DNA from: Ramlibacter alkalitolerans
GTDB taxonomy: Bacteria; Pseudomonadota; Gammaproteobacteria; Burkholderiales; Burkholderiaceae_C
Direction of reading: 5' to 3'
Length of the DNA: 64,000 nt
Assembly: GCF_016722765.1 (NCBI RefSeq)
Contig: NZ_JAEQND010000009.1
Span: 165,001-229,000, forward strand
A model generated the notes under the pieces. It was not told the origin of the DNA, ran no database searches, and saw nothing but the letters and a program-made list of their open reading frames with translations. Position numbers and translations under genes: made by a program. Positions within the stretch are counted from its first letter, which is position 1; each line of letters begins with the position of its first letter. This document shows positions 35,913 to 44,150 of the stretch, piece after piece.

Positions 35913-37514
35913 TCAGCGGGCTTTCAGGGGCGATTCGTCGGCGGCCAGGCCGCGCGGCTTGCGCACCCAGCGCACCGGCACCGCCTTGACCGGTCGCGGC
36001 GGCGCGCCGTGCTGCACCAGGGCCGCATCCAGCGCCTTGCCGGCGTCGTCGGCCAGCGCCGCTTCGCGCGCCGCGCGGATCGCCCGCGCCGCATCGCCGG
36101 CCACGCCGCCGGCCGCCAGGTGTTCCAGCACGTGCAGGAGGTTGTCCTTGCCGCGCTCGTTGGTCGAGCCGTAGCCCTTGATCAGCCGGCCGCACAGGGC
36201 GATCTCGTGCCCCAGCTCCCAGGCGCGCCGCGCGCCCTGCACGACGCCGTCCAGCCACTGCTGGATCATCCGCTGCTCCAGGGCGAAGCGGCTGCCGTGC
36301 GGGCGCAGCCATTTCAGGGCGGCGAGCGTGCGCAGGGCGGCCATGCCGAGGATGCCGTGGCTCGCGATCTTCAGCGGCATCGCCCAGGGCTGCCGGCCGC
36401 GCGCGATGCGCCTGCGGTCCCAGGCGGTGAGCCTGCGGGCCCAGCCCTGCGGCAGCAAGGCCGCGAATTCGGGCACCCCCGGCTTGAAATGGTCGTAGAC
36501 CTTCAGCAGGTCATGTTCGCCGGCCTTGACCTCGCCCTGCACGCGCGCCAGGCGCGACGCGCGGCTTTTCAGGTCGGCCACGCGCACGATGTCGTCGAAA
36601 GCCATCCAGAGCGCCAGCCAGCGCGCGGTTTCCCTGGTGAGCGCGAAGCCGTGGGTTCCCTGCGGGTCGGCCTCGCGTTCGGCGGCGAGGACCTGCTGCA
36701 GGCGCTGCGCGTAGAGATCGGCATAGGCGCGGTCCTGGTAGTCGACCAGGCGCTGGTAGCCGAGGGCGAACAGCTCCTGCACCGGCGCAGGAAACGCCGT
36801 CGCGGCCTGCGACGGCGGCGCCGGCGCCGCAGCGGGTGGCGCCAGCACCTGCGCGAGGTAGTCCGACTTGGTCCTGCCCTGGGCCACCAGCGCGAAGCCG
36901 CTGGCAAAGCCGCGCAGGCTCGCCTGGGCGCCGGCGCCGCCGGCCGCCACCACGGCCTCGTAGTCCTCGCGCCGGAACGGGAACAGGCCGCTGCCCGCGA
37001 TGGCCCCGAGCATCACGGCGCTCACCACCGTGCCGGCTTCCTTCGCCAGCGCGTTCATGTCGAACACCTGGTGCGCGCGGCTGAACTGCGCCACCAGCTT
37101 GAGCAGATCGGCGGCATCGGCGCGGCCGTCCGCCAGTTGCATGCGCTCCTGCGTGGTGAACGTGCGCGCCGAGGACGTGATCACCAGCGTGCGCTCCGGC
37201 GAGGCCATGCCGTTGGCGACCTGGCGCGCCGTCTCCAGCAGCTCGGACGAGATCATGGCGTCGAGCGCACCGGGGACCGGGTTGAGGCTGAACACCGGCC
37301 GCCGGCCGGCCAGTTCGGTGATCGGCACGGGGAACACTTCGAGGTAGTAGGTGGTCGCGCCGGTGCGCTGGGCGACGCCGGGAATGGAGCTGGCCTGGGC
37401 GGCGTAGCCGGCGTGGCGCGCCGTCTCGACCAGCCACTCGGTCAGCACGCCGCCGCCTTCGCCGCCGAGCGCACAGATCAGGAGGGAGACGGGGCTCATG
37501 GGCGTGGAGTTCAT
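35913..37514 (-). CDS. iorB: Indolepyruvate oxidoreductase subunit beta (long form)
   Basis: The smaller partner of a 2-oxoacid:acceptor oxidoreductase. The first 200 of its 533 residues match the gamma-type domain of such enzymes (LLICALGGEGGGVLTEWLVETARHAGY, SSIPGVAQRTGATTYYLEVFP, NPVPGALDAMISSELLE). The following 300 residues form a helical extension, probably the DUF6537-type region found in long IorB proteins of beta-proteobacteria. Archaeal IorB ends near residue 200, so this is the long form. It starts in the stop of iorA (ATGA at 37511-37514). IorAB converts aryl-pyruvates to aryl-acetyl-CoA with loss of CO2. Confidence 0.88.
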   Translation of the reverse strand: MNSTPMSPVSLLICALGGEGGGVLTEWLVETARHAGYAAQASSIPGVAQRTGATTYYLEVFPVPITELAGRRPVFSLNPVPGALDAMISSELLETARQVANGMASPERTLVITSSARTFTTQERMQLADGRADAADLLKLVAQFSRAHQVFDMNALAKEAGTVVSAVMLGAIAGSGLFPFRREDYEAVVAAGGAGAQASLRGFASGFALVAQGRTKSDYLAQVLAPPAAAPAPPSQAATAFPAPVQELFALGYQRLVDYQDRAYADLYAQRLQQVLAAEREADPQGTHGFALTRETARWLALWMAFDDIVRVADLKSRASRLARVQGEVKAGEHDLLKVYDHFKPGVPEFAALLPQGWARRLTAWDRRRIARGRQPWAMPLKIASHGILGMAALRTLAALKWLRPHGSRFALEQRMIQQWLDGVVQGARRAWELGHEIALCGRLIKGYGSTNERGKDNLLHVLEHLAAGGVAGDAARAIRAAREAALADDAGKALDAALVQHGAPPRPVKAVPVRWVRKPRGLAADESPLKAR

Positions 37515-39664
37515 GCGGGCTGGAGCGCGCGGACGACGGCGCTGCGCAGGGTGTGGAGGAGGCGTTCGTGCCAGCGGGGGTTCTGCACCACCTCGGCCCG
37601 GTAGAAGCTGGGGCACAGCGTCGCCGCGTGCGCGTTGGCGCCGCACAGGCCGCAGCCGACGCAGCCGTCGATCACGGTGGCGACCGGGTCCACCTTGAGC
37701 GGATCCGGGTTGTCCTTGAGCGTGAGCGTCGGGCAGCCGGACAGGCGGATGCAGGCGTGGTCGCCGTTGCACACGTCCTCGTCCACGCCGTACTTCACCC
37801 GCACCACGCGCTCGCCCTTGCGCAGCAGGCTGGCCAGCCAGGGCTTCAGGCGGCGCTGCCGTTCCAGCTGGCATTCGCCTTCGGCGACGATCACCTTGAG
37901 GCCGTCGAACGGGCTGGTGAAAGCCTCGATCAGCGTGGCGCGCATCGTCTCGACTTCGTAGGTGTGCACCGTGCGCAGCCACTGCACGCCCAGGCCCTGC
38001 AGCGCCGCTTCGATCGTCCGGTTGGTGTGCACCAGGCTGCGGCCCTTGTCCGCTGCCGCGGATTTCGCGTCCTCGGCCGGCGTCGAGAGGATCTCCTGGG
38101 TGCCGGTGGCCGACGTGTAGCCGTTCTTGAAGATCAGGAGCACGGCGTCGTCGCGGTTGAACAGCGCGCTCTGCACGCCGGTGAGCAGGCCGTTGTGCCA
38201 GAAGCCGCCGTCGCCCATGATCGCCAGCGTGCGCCGCTGCATCATGGGCGAGACGCCGGCGCGGCTGGCCAGCGACATGCCGTAGCCCAGGATCGAATGG
38301 CCCATCGAGAAGGGTTCGAAGGTGCCGAAGGCGTGGCAGCCGATGTCGGCGGCGATGTGCACGTTGCCGATCTGCTGCTGCGCGAGCTTGAGCGCGGAGA
38401 ACACCGGCCGCTCCGGGCAGCCGATGCAAAAGCCCGGCGGCCGCGCGGGCAGCGGCTTGTCCAGCGCCGCGGCCGCGGCCTGGCGGCGCGCCTGGTTGCC
38501 GGCCAGCCAGGCACGCGCGGTTTCGCTGCCGGCGGCGGGCAGGTAGCGGTCCGCGAACTGCGTGAGCCCGGTGGCCAGCACTTCCACCGTGTACTCGCCC
38601 CCGGCGGGCAGCAGGTCCTTGCCGTGCAGCTTCGTCTGCAGGTCGCCGCGCCGCAGCAGGGTGGCGATCTCCTGCTCGATGAATTCGGGCTGGCCTTCCT
38701 CCACCACCAGCACGGCGCGCTTGCCGCTGCAGAAGTCCGACACCTGCTGCGGCACCAGCGGGCAGGTCACGTTCAGCACCAGCAGCGGGAGCTCGGTGGC
38801 GCCGAAGGCATCGGCGAGCCCGAGTTGCTGCAGGCTGCGCACCAGCGTGTTGTAGAGGCCGCCTTGCACGACGATTCCCAGGTCCTCGTGGGCGCCGGCG
38901 AACACCTCGTTCAGGTTGTTCTCGAGGATGTACTTGCGGGCCGCCGGGATGCGCTGCTCGCCCTTGAGCTTCTCGTGCCGGAAGGTCACCGGCGGATGCG
39001 CCAGCCGCATGTAGTCGAAGGCCGCCGGGTTCTCCATCAGCGCGCGGGTGGAGATCGGCGGCGGCCGGTTGTCGCGCGTCTCGAAGCTGCCGCGCACGTG
39101 GCAGGCGCGGATGCGCAGCTCCAGGATGGCGGGCATGTTGGACGCTTCCGAGAGGCGGAAGCCTTCCTCCACCATGCGCGTCATCACCGAAAGGTCCGGC
39201 CGCGGGTCGAGCAGGCACATGGTGGACTTGAGCGCGAACGCGTGGGTGCGTTCCTGGATCACCGAGGCGCCCTCGCCGTAGTCCTCCCCCACCACGATCA
39301 GCGCCCCGCCCACGACGCCGGGCGAGGACAGGTTGGAGAGCGCGTCGGCCGCGACGTTGGTGCCGACGATCGATTTCCAGGTGACCGCGCCGCGCAGGGG
39401 ATAGTGGATCGAGGCGCCCAGCATCGCCGCCGCCGAGGCCTCGTTGGAGCAGGCCTCGACGTGCACGCCGAGTTCCTCCATGTACGGCCTGGCCTGCACC
39501 ATCACGTCGAGCAGGTGCGACACCGGCGCGCCCTGGTAGCCGCCGACGTAGGCCACGCCGGACTGCAGCAGCGCCTTGGTGATGGCGAGGATGCCCTCGC
39601 CGTGGAAGGTCTCGCCGGCGCCGAGGCGCAGCGATTCGATTTCCTTGCTGAACGAAACTTCCAA
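37511..39664 (-). CDS. iorA: Indolepyruvate:ferredoxin oxidoreductase subunit alpha
   Basis: The 717-residue catalytic subunit binds thiamine diphosphate and iron-sulfur clusters. The N-terminal pyrimidine-type domain has GGYQGAPVSHLLDV and EACSNEASAAAMLGAS. The central ThDP-binding part has GCHAFGTFEPFSMG and IMGDGGFWHNGL. The C-terminus has ferredoxin cysteines CNGDHACIRLSGC and CVGCGLCGANAHAATLC. The start at TTG 39664 is preferred because a GGAGGT ribosome site lies 7 bases upstream; TTG 39703 would add 13 residues with no site. It heads the ior/TRAP set and is divergent from the LysR gene. Confidence 0.92.
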   Translation of the reverse strand: MEVSFSKEIESLRLGAGETFHGEGILAITKALLQSGVAYVGGYQGAPVSHLLDVMVQARPYMEELGVHVEACSNEASAAAMLGASIHYPLRGAVTWKSIVGTNVAADALSNLSSPGVVGGALIVVGEDYGEGASVIQERTHAFALKSTMCLLDPRPDLSVMTRMVEEGFRLSEASNMPAILELRIRACHVRGSFETRDNRPPPISTRALMENPAAFDYMRLAHPPVTFRHEKLKGEQRIPAARKYILENNLNEVFAGAHEDLGIVVQGGLYNTLVRSLQQLGLADAFGATELPLLVLNVTCPLVPQQVSDFCSGKRAVLVVEEGQPEFIEQEIATLLRRGDLQTKLHGKDLLPAGGEYTVEVLATGLTQFADRYLPAAGSETARAWLAGNQARRQAAAAALDKPLPARPPGFCIGCPERPVFSALKLAQQQIGNVHIAADIGCHAFGTFEPFSMGHSILGYGMSLASRAGVSPMMQRRTLAIMGDGGFWHNGLLTGVQSALFNRDDAVLLIFKNGYTSATGTQEILSTPAEDAKSAAADKGRSLVHTNRTIEAALQGLGVQWLRTVHTYEVETMRATLIEAFTSPFDGLKVIVAEGECQLERQRRLKPWLASLLRKGERVVRVKYGVDEDVCNGDHACIRLSGCPTLTLKDNPDPLKVDPVATVIDGCVGCGLCGANAHAATLCPSFYRAEVVQNPRWHERLLHTLRSAVVRALQPA

Positions 39665-39751
39665 GGCCGCACCTCCGGAACGCAGAGGGCGAGTGTCAGG
39701 CAAGCGCGGCCATGTCTCAATCCAATGAGGCGACTAAGTATTATCAGGATC

Positions 39752-40642
39752 ATGCATATCAAGGACGTCGACCTGAACCTGCTGCGGCTGTTCGATGCGG
39801 TCCACCGCACGCGCAACGTCAGCCGCGCGGCCGAACTGCTCGATCTCACGCAGCCGGCGGCGAGCCAGGGCCTGAGCCGCCTGCGCACGCTGCTGCAGGA
39901 CCCGTTGTTCATGCGCAGCGCCGGGGGAGTGCAGCCCACGCCCAAGGCGCAGCGCCTGGCCGAGCCGGTGCGGCATGCCCTGGCCACGCTGGAACAGGCA
40001 CTGGGCGAGAGCGCCGGCTTCGATCCCGCCAGCGCCACCCGCACCTTCCAGCTGCACCTGAGCGACATCGGCGAAGCCCGTTTCCTGCCGGCGCTGATGG
40101 TGGCGCTGCGCGAGCGGGCGCCCGGCGTGCGGCTCGAGACGCGCCCGCTGCCGCGCGAACAGGTGACGGAGGCGCTGGATGCCGGCCGGATCGACTTCGC
40201 GATCGGCTTCCTGCCGATGGTGCGCGAGACCCAGCGCGTGCGCCTGCTCGACGACCGCTACGTCGTGCTGCTGCGGCCAGGCCACCCCTTCGCGCGCACG
40301 CGCCGCAGCGGCGCGGCCCTGCTCAAGGCGCTGGGCGAACTCGAATTCGTGGCGGTGCGCTCGCATGCCGACACGCTGCGCATCGTGGCGCAATGCAGCC
40401 TGGAGCAGCGGCTGCGGCTGGTGACCGAGCACTTCCTGGGGCTGCCGGCGATCGTGCATGCGACCGATCTCGCCGCCATCCTGCCGCGCAACATCGCGCG
40501 CGGCTTCGAGGGCTACGCGATCGTGGAGCCGCCCTTTCCGCAGCGCGAGTTCACGGTTTCGCTGCACTGGAGCCGGCGCTTCGAGGCCGACCCCGGCAAC
40601 CGCTGGCTGCGGGCGCTCATCGAGGAGCTGTTCCGCGAATAG
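39752..40642 (+). CDS. LysR-family transcriptional regulator
   Basis: A 296-residue regulator starting MHIKDVDLNLLRLFDAVHRTRNVSRAAELL, the helix-turn-helix of the LysR family (to about residue 65), followed by the periplasmic-binding-protein-like effector domain with FQLHLSDIGEARFLPALM, which resembles NodD/PcpR-like members that sense aromatic compounds. It is divergent from iorA with an 87-base gap, the usual arrangement for a LysR gene controlling its neighbour. It probably activates the ior-TRAP-thioesterase set with an aromatic 2-oxo acid or derivative as signal; this is inference from position. Confidence 0.9.
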   Translation: MHIKDVDLNLLRLFDAVHRTRNVSRAAELLDLTQPAASQGLSRLRTLLQDPLFMRSAGGVQPTPKAQRLAEPVRHALATLEQALGESAGFDPASATRTFQLHLSDIGEARFLPALMVALRERAPGVRLETRPLPREQVTEALDAGRIDFAIGFLPMVRETQRVRLLDDRYVVLLRPGHPFARTRRSGAALLKALGELEFVAVRSHADTLRIVAQCSLEQRLRLVTEHFLGLPAIVHATDLAAILPRNIARGFEGYAIVEPPFPQREFTVSLHWSRRFEADPGNRWLRALIEELFRE

Positions 40643-40934
40643 GCTGCGGGCAGGCGGAGAGCTGGCGCCGGCGCTCGCTGCGCCATTGCCGGTAGGCGCA
40701 CATGCCGTCGCCCCCGAGCTTCACCTGCACCGCGGCCCCGAGGCCGACTTGCGCGTCCAGCGGGGGCGGCGTCTCGCCGTCCCACCGCAGCAGCGCCAGC
40801 GCGAGTTCGAGGGCGGCCACCAGTTGCGGGTCGCCGGCGTCGGCACCCGGCGCGAGGCGACGCTGCACGTCGAGCAGCAGGCGGTGCAGGAAATCGAGTT
40901 CCGTGCGGGCGAGTTCCAGCCGGGAGGTGTCCAT
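40617..40934 (-). CDS. Small hypothetical protein
   Basis: A 105-residue soluble protein starting MDTSRLELARTELDFLHRLLLDVQ, with an Ala/Leu-rich helical first half and a mixed second half ending in an Arg-rich YRQWRSERRRQLSACPQ. No family is recognised. It overlaps the 3' end of the convergent LysR gene by 26 bases. The start (40934) could also be 24 bases upstream. The helical N-terminus and good reading frame support coding, but the overlap makes it a less certain gene. Confidence 0.5.
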   Translation of the reverse strand: MDTSRLELARTELDFLHRLLLDVQRRLAPGADAGDPQLVAALELALALLRWDGETPPPLDAQVGLGAAVQVKLGGDGMCAYRQWRSERRRQLSACPQPIRGTAPR

Positions 40935-41013
40935 CCCCGCAGGCTCGCGCCGCCGCACTCCGGCGCCTGTCAGCGGCGGGCGGGTCCTGGCTTAGGACGG
41001 GTGCGCAGCAGGG

Positions 41014-41469
41014 TCAGCTGCCCTGGAGCTGGGCCAGCCGGGCAGCGGCTTCGCGCTTGCCGATGCCGCGCAGCGCGGCGATCGCCTCGAGCTGGCGCGC
41101 GCGGGGCCGCGCCTCGCCATGCTCCCACTTGTAGACCGACTGTCCCGAAACGCCGATCAGGGCCGCGAAATCCGCGGCCGACAGCCCCAGCTTCTGCCTT
41201 TGCGCGGCCAGCCGTGTGGCGCTGAAGCGACGGTTGGTCGCCTGGCCATCATCACCTTCCTCCTCCGGTGCCGCAGCCGCATCGCCCTTGGCGACGGCCT
41301 TGCTCGTGCGCTTGACCTGGCGTTCGAGGTCCTCGATGCGCCGGCGCAAGGCAGCGATGTGCGTCCGGTATTGCGCGGAGGCCTTCTTGAATTCAGCGGT
41401 CTGCGCGCGCGCTTCCTTGCGCGCGATGCGGGCGATTTCGTCTTTCAGGACGGCTGCGATGTTCGGCAT
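41014..41469 (-). CDS. XRE-type helix-turn-helix protein with N-terminal coiled coil
   Basis: A 151-residue protein. Residues 5-60 are a basic, heptad-like helix (VLKDEIARIARKEARAQTAEFKKASAQYRTHIAALRRRIEDLERQVKR), probably a coiled coil. A Glu/Asp-rich hinge follows, then an XRE helix-turn-helix at about residues 80-140 with RLAAQRQKLGLSAADFAALIGVSGQSVYKWEHGEARPR. The dimerising coil plus single HTH suggests a regulator that binds DNA in pairs. It stands alone and is divergent from the hydrolase. Its target is not shown; the region upstream of its own start (41470-41575) is a candidate. Confidence 0.85.
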   Translation of the reverse strand: MPNIAAVLKDEIARIARKEARAQTAEFKKASAQYRTHIAALRRRIEDLERQVKRTSKAVAKGDAAAAPEEEGDDGQATNRRFSATRLAAQRQKLGLSAADFAALIGVSGQSVYKWEHGEARPRARQLEAIAALRGIGKREAAARLAQLQGS

Positions 41470-41575
41470 GCTCTCGTTGGTTTGCCGGCACGGGTTGTAC
41501 AGCTTTCCCCGCTGCCGGTGGATTGTTCTCTCCCGCAGCCATCATAGTCGTGCAGCACGGCCGCGCTACTGCACA

Positions 41576-42724
41576 ATGGCTTCCATGACCGATCCTGAAC
41601 TCGCGGTCATCGACGTCAAGCCCGGCGCGGCACTGGAAAGCCAGTCCGGCTTGCAGATGTTGCGCCCACGCATCTACGGCGCCTGGAGCCAGCCCGCGGG
41701 CCCCCGGCGGGCTGCTGCCATTGTGATGCACCCCGCGAGCAACTTCATGGGGCATTACCTGGTCGCGCCGCTGGCCGAGCGCGGGGTGGCCTGCATGGGC
41801 CTGAACTCCCGCTACGCCGGCAACGACACGCTGCTGCTGATGGAGCGCGTGATCCAGGACCTGGGCGCCGGCGTTCACTATCTCCGGCAGCGGGGTTACG
41901 AGAAAGTGGTACTGATCGGGAATTCGGGCGGAGCGGCGCTGGCTTCGTTCTATCAGGCACAGGCGGAGCACCTGGACATCGAATGCATGCCCGACGGCGA
42001 CCCGGCCGGCCTCTCGCCGCAGGACCTGCCACCCGTGCAGGGGCTCGCCTTGTGCGCCGCGCACGAAGGCCGCTCCACACTGATGCGCAACTGGATCGAT
42101 CCTTCCGTGACCGACGAGCGCGATGCGCTGTCGCTGGACGCCGCGCTCGACATGTACGACGTGCGCCACGGGCCGCCCTACAGCCATGCGTTCCTGGAGC
42201 GCTTCCGCAACGCGCAGCAGGCCCGTTACGAACGCCTGGACCAGTGGGTGGGCGAGCGGCTCGCGCTGCTGCGTGCGCAGGCGGCGCCGGGCAGCGCGCG
42301 CGACGAAGTGTTCGTGGTGCATCGCACGCACGCGGACCCGCGCTTCCTCGACCTGGGCATCGATCCCAACGATCGCGCCGTGGGCAGCGTGTGGGGCGCG
42401 GGTGCGCTCGGCGCCCGGGCGGTCAACCACGCCGCCAGCCAGATGGGCCGGATCACCTCCCTCACCGGCTGGCTCTCGCAATGGTCGCCGCGCAGCCGCG
42501 CCGACGGGCCCGCCAACCTGGCGCGTACCTCGGTGCCCGTGCTGGTGTGCACCTACACGGCGGACCAGTCCACCTTCCCGAGCACGCGTGCCGCATGGCT
42601 GGCGGCAGGCGGCAGCCGGGTGCGCAACATCGACATCGTGGGCGGCAACCACTACCTCGCCGGCCAGCCGCAGCTGGTGCAGGAGGTGGCGGACGCGATG
42701 GCAGACTGGATCCTCGCGCTGTGA
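41576..42724 (+). CDS. Alpha/beta-hydrolase-like protein
   Basis: A 382-residue protein of the alpha/beta-hydrolase type. The nucleophile elbow is GNSGGA (Ser117), preceded by the KVVLIGNS strand, and a late His is in GGNHYLAGQPQL with the strand VPVLVCTYTADQSTFP before it providing a likely Asp. MHPASNFMGHYLVAPLAERG forms the oxyanion-side strand. It resembles large uncharacterised esterase/hydrolase proteins of Burkholderiales. ATG 41576 is used; a second in-frame ATG lies 9 bases later. The next gene starts inside its stop codon (GTGA). Substrate unknown. Confidence 0.8.
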   Translation: MASMTDPELAVIDVKPGAALESQSGLQMLRPRIYGAWSQPAGPRRAAAIVMHPASNFMGHYLVAPLAERGVACMGLNSRYAGNDTLLLMERVIQDLGAGVHYLRQRGYEKVVLIGNSGGAALASFYQAQAEHLDIECMPDGDPAGLSPQDLPPVQGLALCAAHEGRSTLMRNWIDPSVTDERDALSLDAALDMYDVRHGPPYSHAFLERFRNAQQARYERLDQWVGERLALLRAQAAPGSARDEVFVVHRTHADPRFLDLGIDPNDRAVGSVWGAGALGARAVNHAASQMGRITSLTGWLSQWSPRSRADGPANLARTSVPVLVCTYTADQSTFPSTRAAWLAAGGSRVRNIDIVGGNHYLAGQPQLVQEVADAMADWILAL

Positions 42725-43083
42725 TCAACCGCATCGGGGCCCCTACCCAACCGCCGAACAGTGTCGGCGCGCTGGACAGCGTGCGTTCGGTCTTCTGGCA
42801 GGCGTACCGCCACCTGTTCCCGCCGCATTCGCTGGCCGCGCAGACGCCGAACGGCAGCATCGTGATCTCCTGGTCGATCATGGACGAACCTGAGGCCCGT
42901 CATCCCTATGCCGCGCCCGTGATGCTGCGCTTCGACGAGGCGCTGGTCGACGCCATGTGGCGGGCCGATCCGTCGCTGCGCGTGCGGCTGGCGCAGAAGC
43001 ACGAAGCGACGCTGCGCGAAGGGCTGCGGGGCTACGACCCGTTCGCGCGCTTCCCGAACGCGCGGGTCGTGATCATCGGTTAG
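42721..43083 (+). CDS. Hypothetical protein
   Basis: A 120-residue soluble protein starting at a GTG that overlaps the hydrolase stop (GTGA at 42721-42724), which implies coupled translation. It contains VRSVFWQAYRHLFPPHSLAAQ, a beta-like block NGSIVISWSIMDEPEARHPYAAPVMLRFDEALV, and a helix with MWRADPSLRVRLAQKHEATLREGLRGYDP. No membrane segment, signal peptide or catalytic motif is evident. I do not recognise the family reliably. Its role may be tied to the upstream hydrolase. Confidence 0.65.
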   Translation: MINRIGAPTQPPNSVGALDSVRSVFWQAYRHLFPPHSLAAQTPNGSIVISWSIMDEPEARHPYAAPVMLRFDEALVDAMWRADPSLRVRLAQKHEATLREGLRGYDPFARFPNARVVIIG

Positions 43084-43089
43084 CGGATT

Positions 43090-43530
43090 TCAGGGGCGCG
43101 CCAGCACCAGGCGCGTGAATCCGAGGTGGTGCATCACTTCGCGCAGCACCAGCACCGTGGCCATCACCTGCGGCTGCGCCAGTTGCGCATCGCTGCTGCG
43201 CGGGCGGCCTTGCGCCACCGCGGCCGCGCGGTTGAAGAGGTCTTCGAGCTGGTCGCGGGTGACGCGATCCGACGCAAGGCCGGCGAGCGTCGCCACGGCA
43301 GCTTCCGCGCTCACGACCTGCAGCTCCTCGGCCGCCGGCCAGCGGCCGTGCAGCGGCATCACGAGGTCCTCGACGACTTCGATGGCGGCCTCCAGTTCGG
43401 CGCCGTTGGGCGGGTCGTGCCGCAGGCAGTCCTGCACCAGCTGCGCCGGGCCGAGCGGAAGCGCGTCGCCGAAGCTGCGCGCGCCGTCCTCGAAGCGGGC
43501 GCTGCGGGCGTCCAGCGTGAGCGTGATCAC
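43090..43530 (-). CDS. Hypothetical protein, probably soluble helical
   Basis: A 146-residue acidic protein starting at GTG 43530, overlapping the stop of the esterase gene upstream (GTGA). The sequence is mostly helical (AELEAAIEVVEDLVMPL, VSAEAAVATLAGLASDRVTRDQLEDLFNRAAAVAQG, MATVLVLREVMHHLGFTRLVL) with a short N-terminal beta strand MITLTLD. No enzyme motif is seen. Alternative starts further upstream would overlap more of the esterase gene. It is the last of three coupled minus-strand genes (dioxygenase, esterase, this). Confidence 0.65.
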   Translation of the reverse strand: MITLTLDARSARFEDGARSFGDALPLGPAQLVQDCLRHDPPNGAELEAAIEVVEDLVMPLHGRWPAAEELQVVSAEAAVATLAGLASDRVTRDQLEDLFNRAAAVAQGRPRSSDAQLAQPQVMATVLVLREVMHHLGFTRLVLARP

Positions 43531-44150
43531 GAGGAACGCAGGCGCTGGACCAGCAGGTCTTCCACCGCGCGGTTGATGCCGTGCGGCAGGCCGGGCACGA
43601 CGTCGAGCGTCACGCCAGCGGCCAGCCCCTGCAGGTGCTGCGCCGCCTCCTGGGCGTGTGCCACCGGGATCACGGGGTCGGCGCTGCCGTGGATGAAGTG
43701 CAGCCGCACGCCTTGCGGCGCCGCTTGCGGCAGCTCGGAATAGCGGCCGGACAGCGAAACCACGCGCGCCGCCGGCGGCTGCGTCACCTGGGTCGAGGCC
43801 AGCGCCATGATCGCGCCTTGCGAAAAGCCGATCAGCGTCGTCGCCTCGCGGGCGACGCCGGTGCGCTGCTGCCAGGCGTGCACCGCCTGCACGAAGCGAT
43901 CCACGGTCGCGGCCACGCGCGCCGGGCGGTTCTCCTCCGTCACGCCGAGCACCGAGAACCACTGGAAGCCGGCGCCGAGGTCCGAGCGATCCGGCCCCGG
44001 AATGCTGACGACGGCCGCCTGCGGGAACTCGCGGGCGAGCCGGGTGCCGAGCGGCACCAGGTCCTGCGGCGTCGCACCGACGCCGTGGAACAGCAGGAAG
44101 AGATGCTGCGCCTGCTGCGCCGGCGACTGGATGACGAGGGCGGCGTTCAA
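43527..44150 (-). CDS. Serine esterase/carboxylesterase (YpfH-like)
   Basis: A 207-residue small alpha/beta hydrolase of the phospholipase/carboxylesterase group. Visible are the oxyanion strand FLLFHGVGATPQDLVPLG, the nucleophile in LIGFSQGAIM (Ser110), the acid in HGSADPVIP and the His in LPHGIN. Length and motifs match E. coli YpfH, an esterase of unknown physiological substrate. Its ATG overlaps the stop of the dioxygenase gene (ATGA at 44147-44150), and the hypothetical gene begins in its own stop. The coupling with a dioxygenase hints that the esterase may act on a related aromatic or ester compound. Confidence 0.88.
   Translation of the reverse strand: MNAALVIQSPAQQAQHLFLLFHGVGATPQDLVPLGTRLAREFPQAAVVSIPGPDRSDLGAGFQWFSVLGVTEENRPARVAATVDRFVQAVHAWQQRTGVAREATTLIGFSQGAIMALASTQVTQPPAARVVSLSGRYSELPQAAPQGVRLHFIHGSADPVIPVAHAQEAAQHLQGLAAGVTLDVVPGLPHGINRAVEDLLVQRLRSS

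Noticed and set aside
37511..39664. Pyruvate:ferredoxin oxidoreductase
   Set aside because: Subunit layout (alpha with ThDP and Fe-S domains, separate long beta) and motifs fit the indolepyruvate type better.
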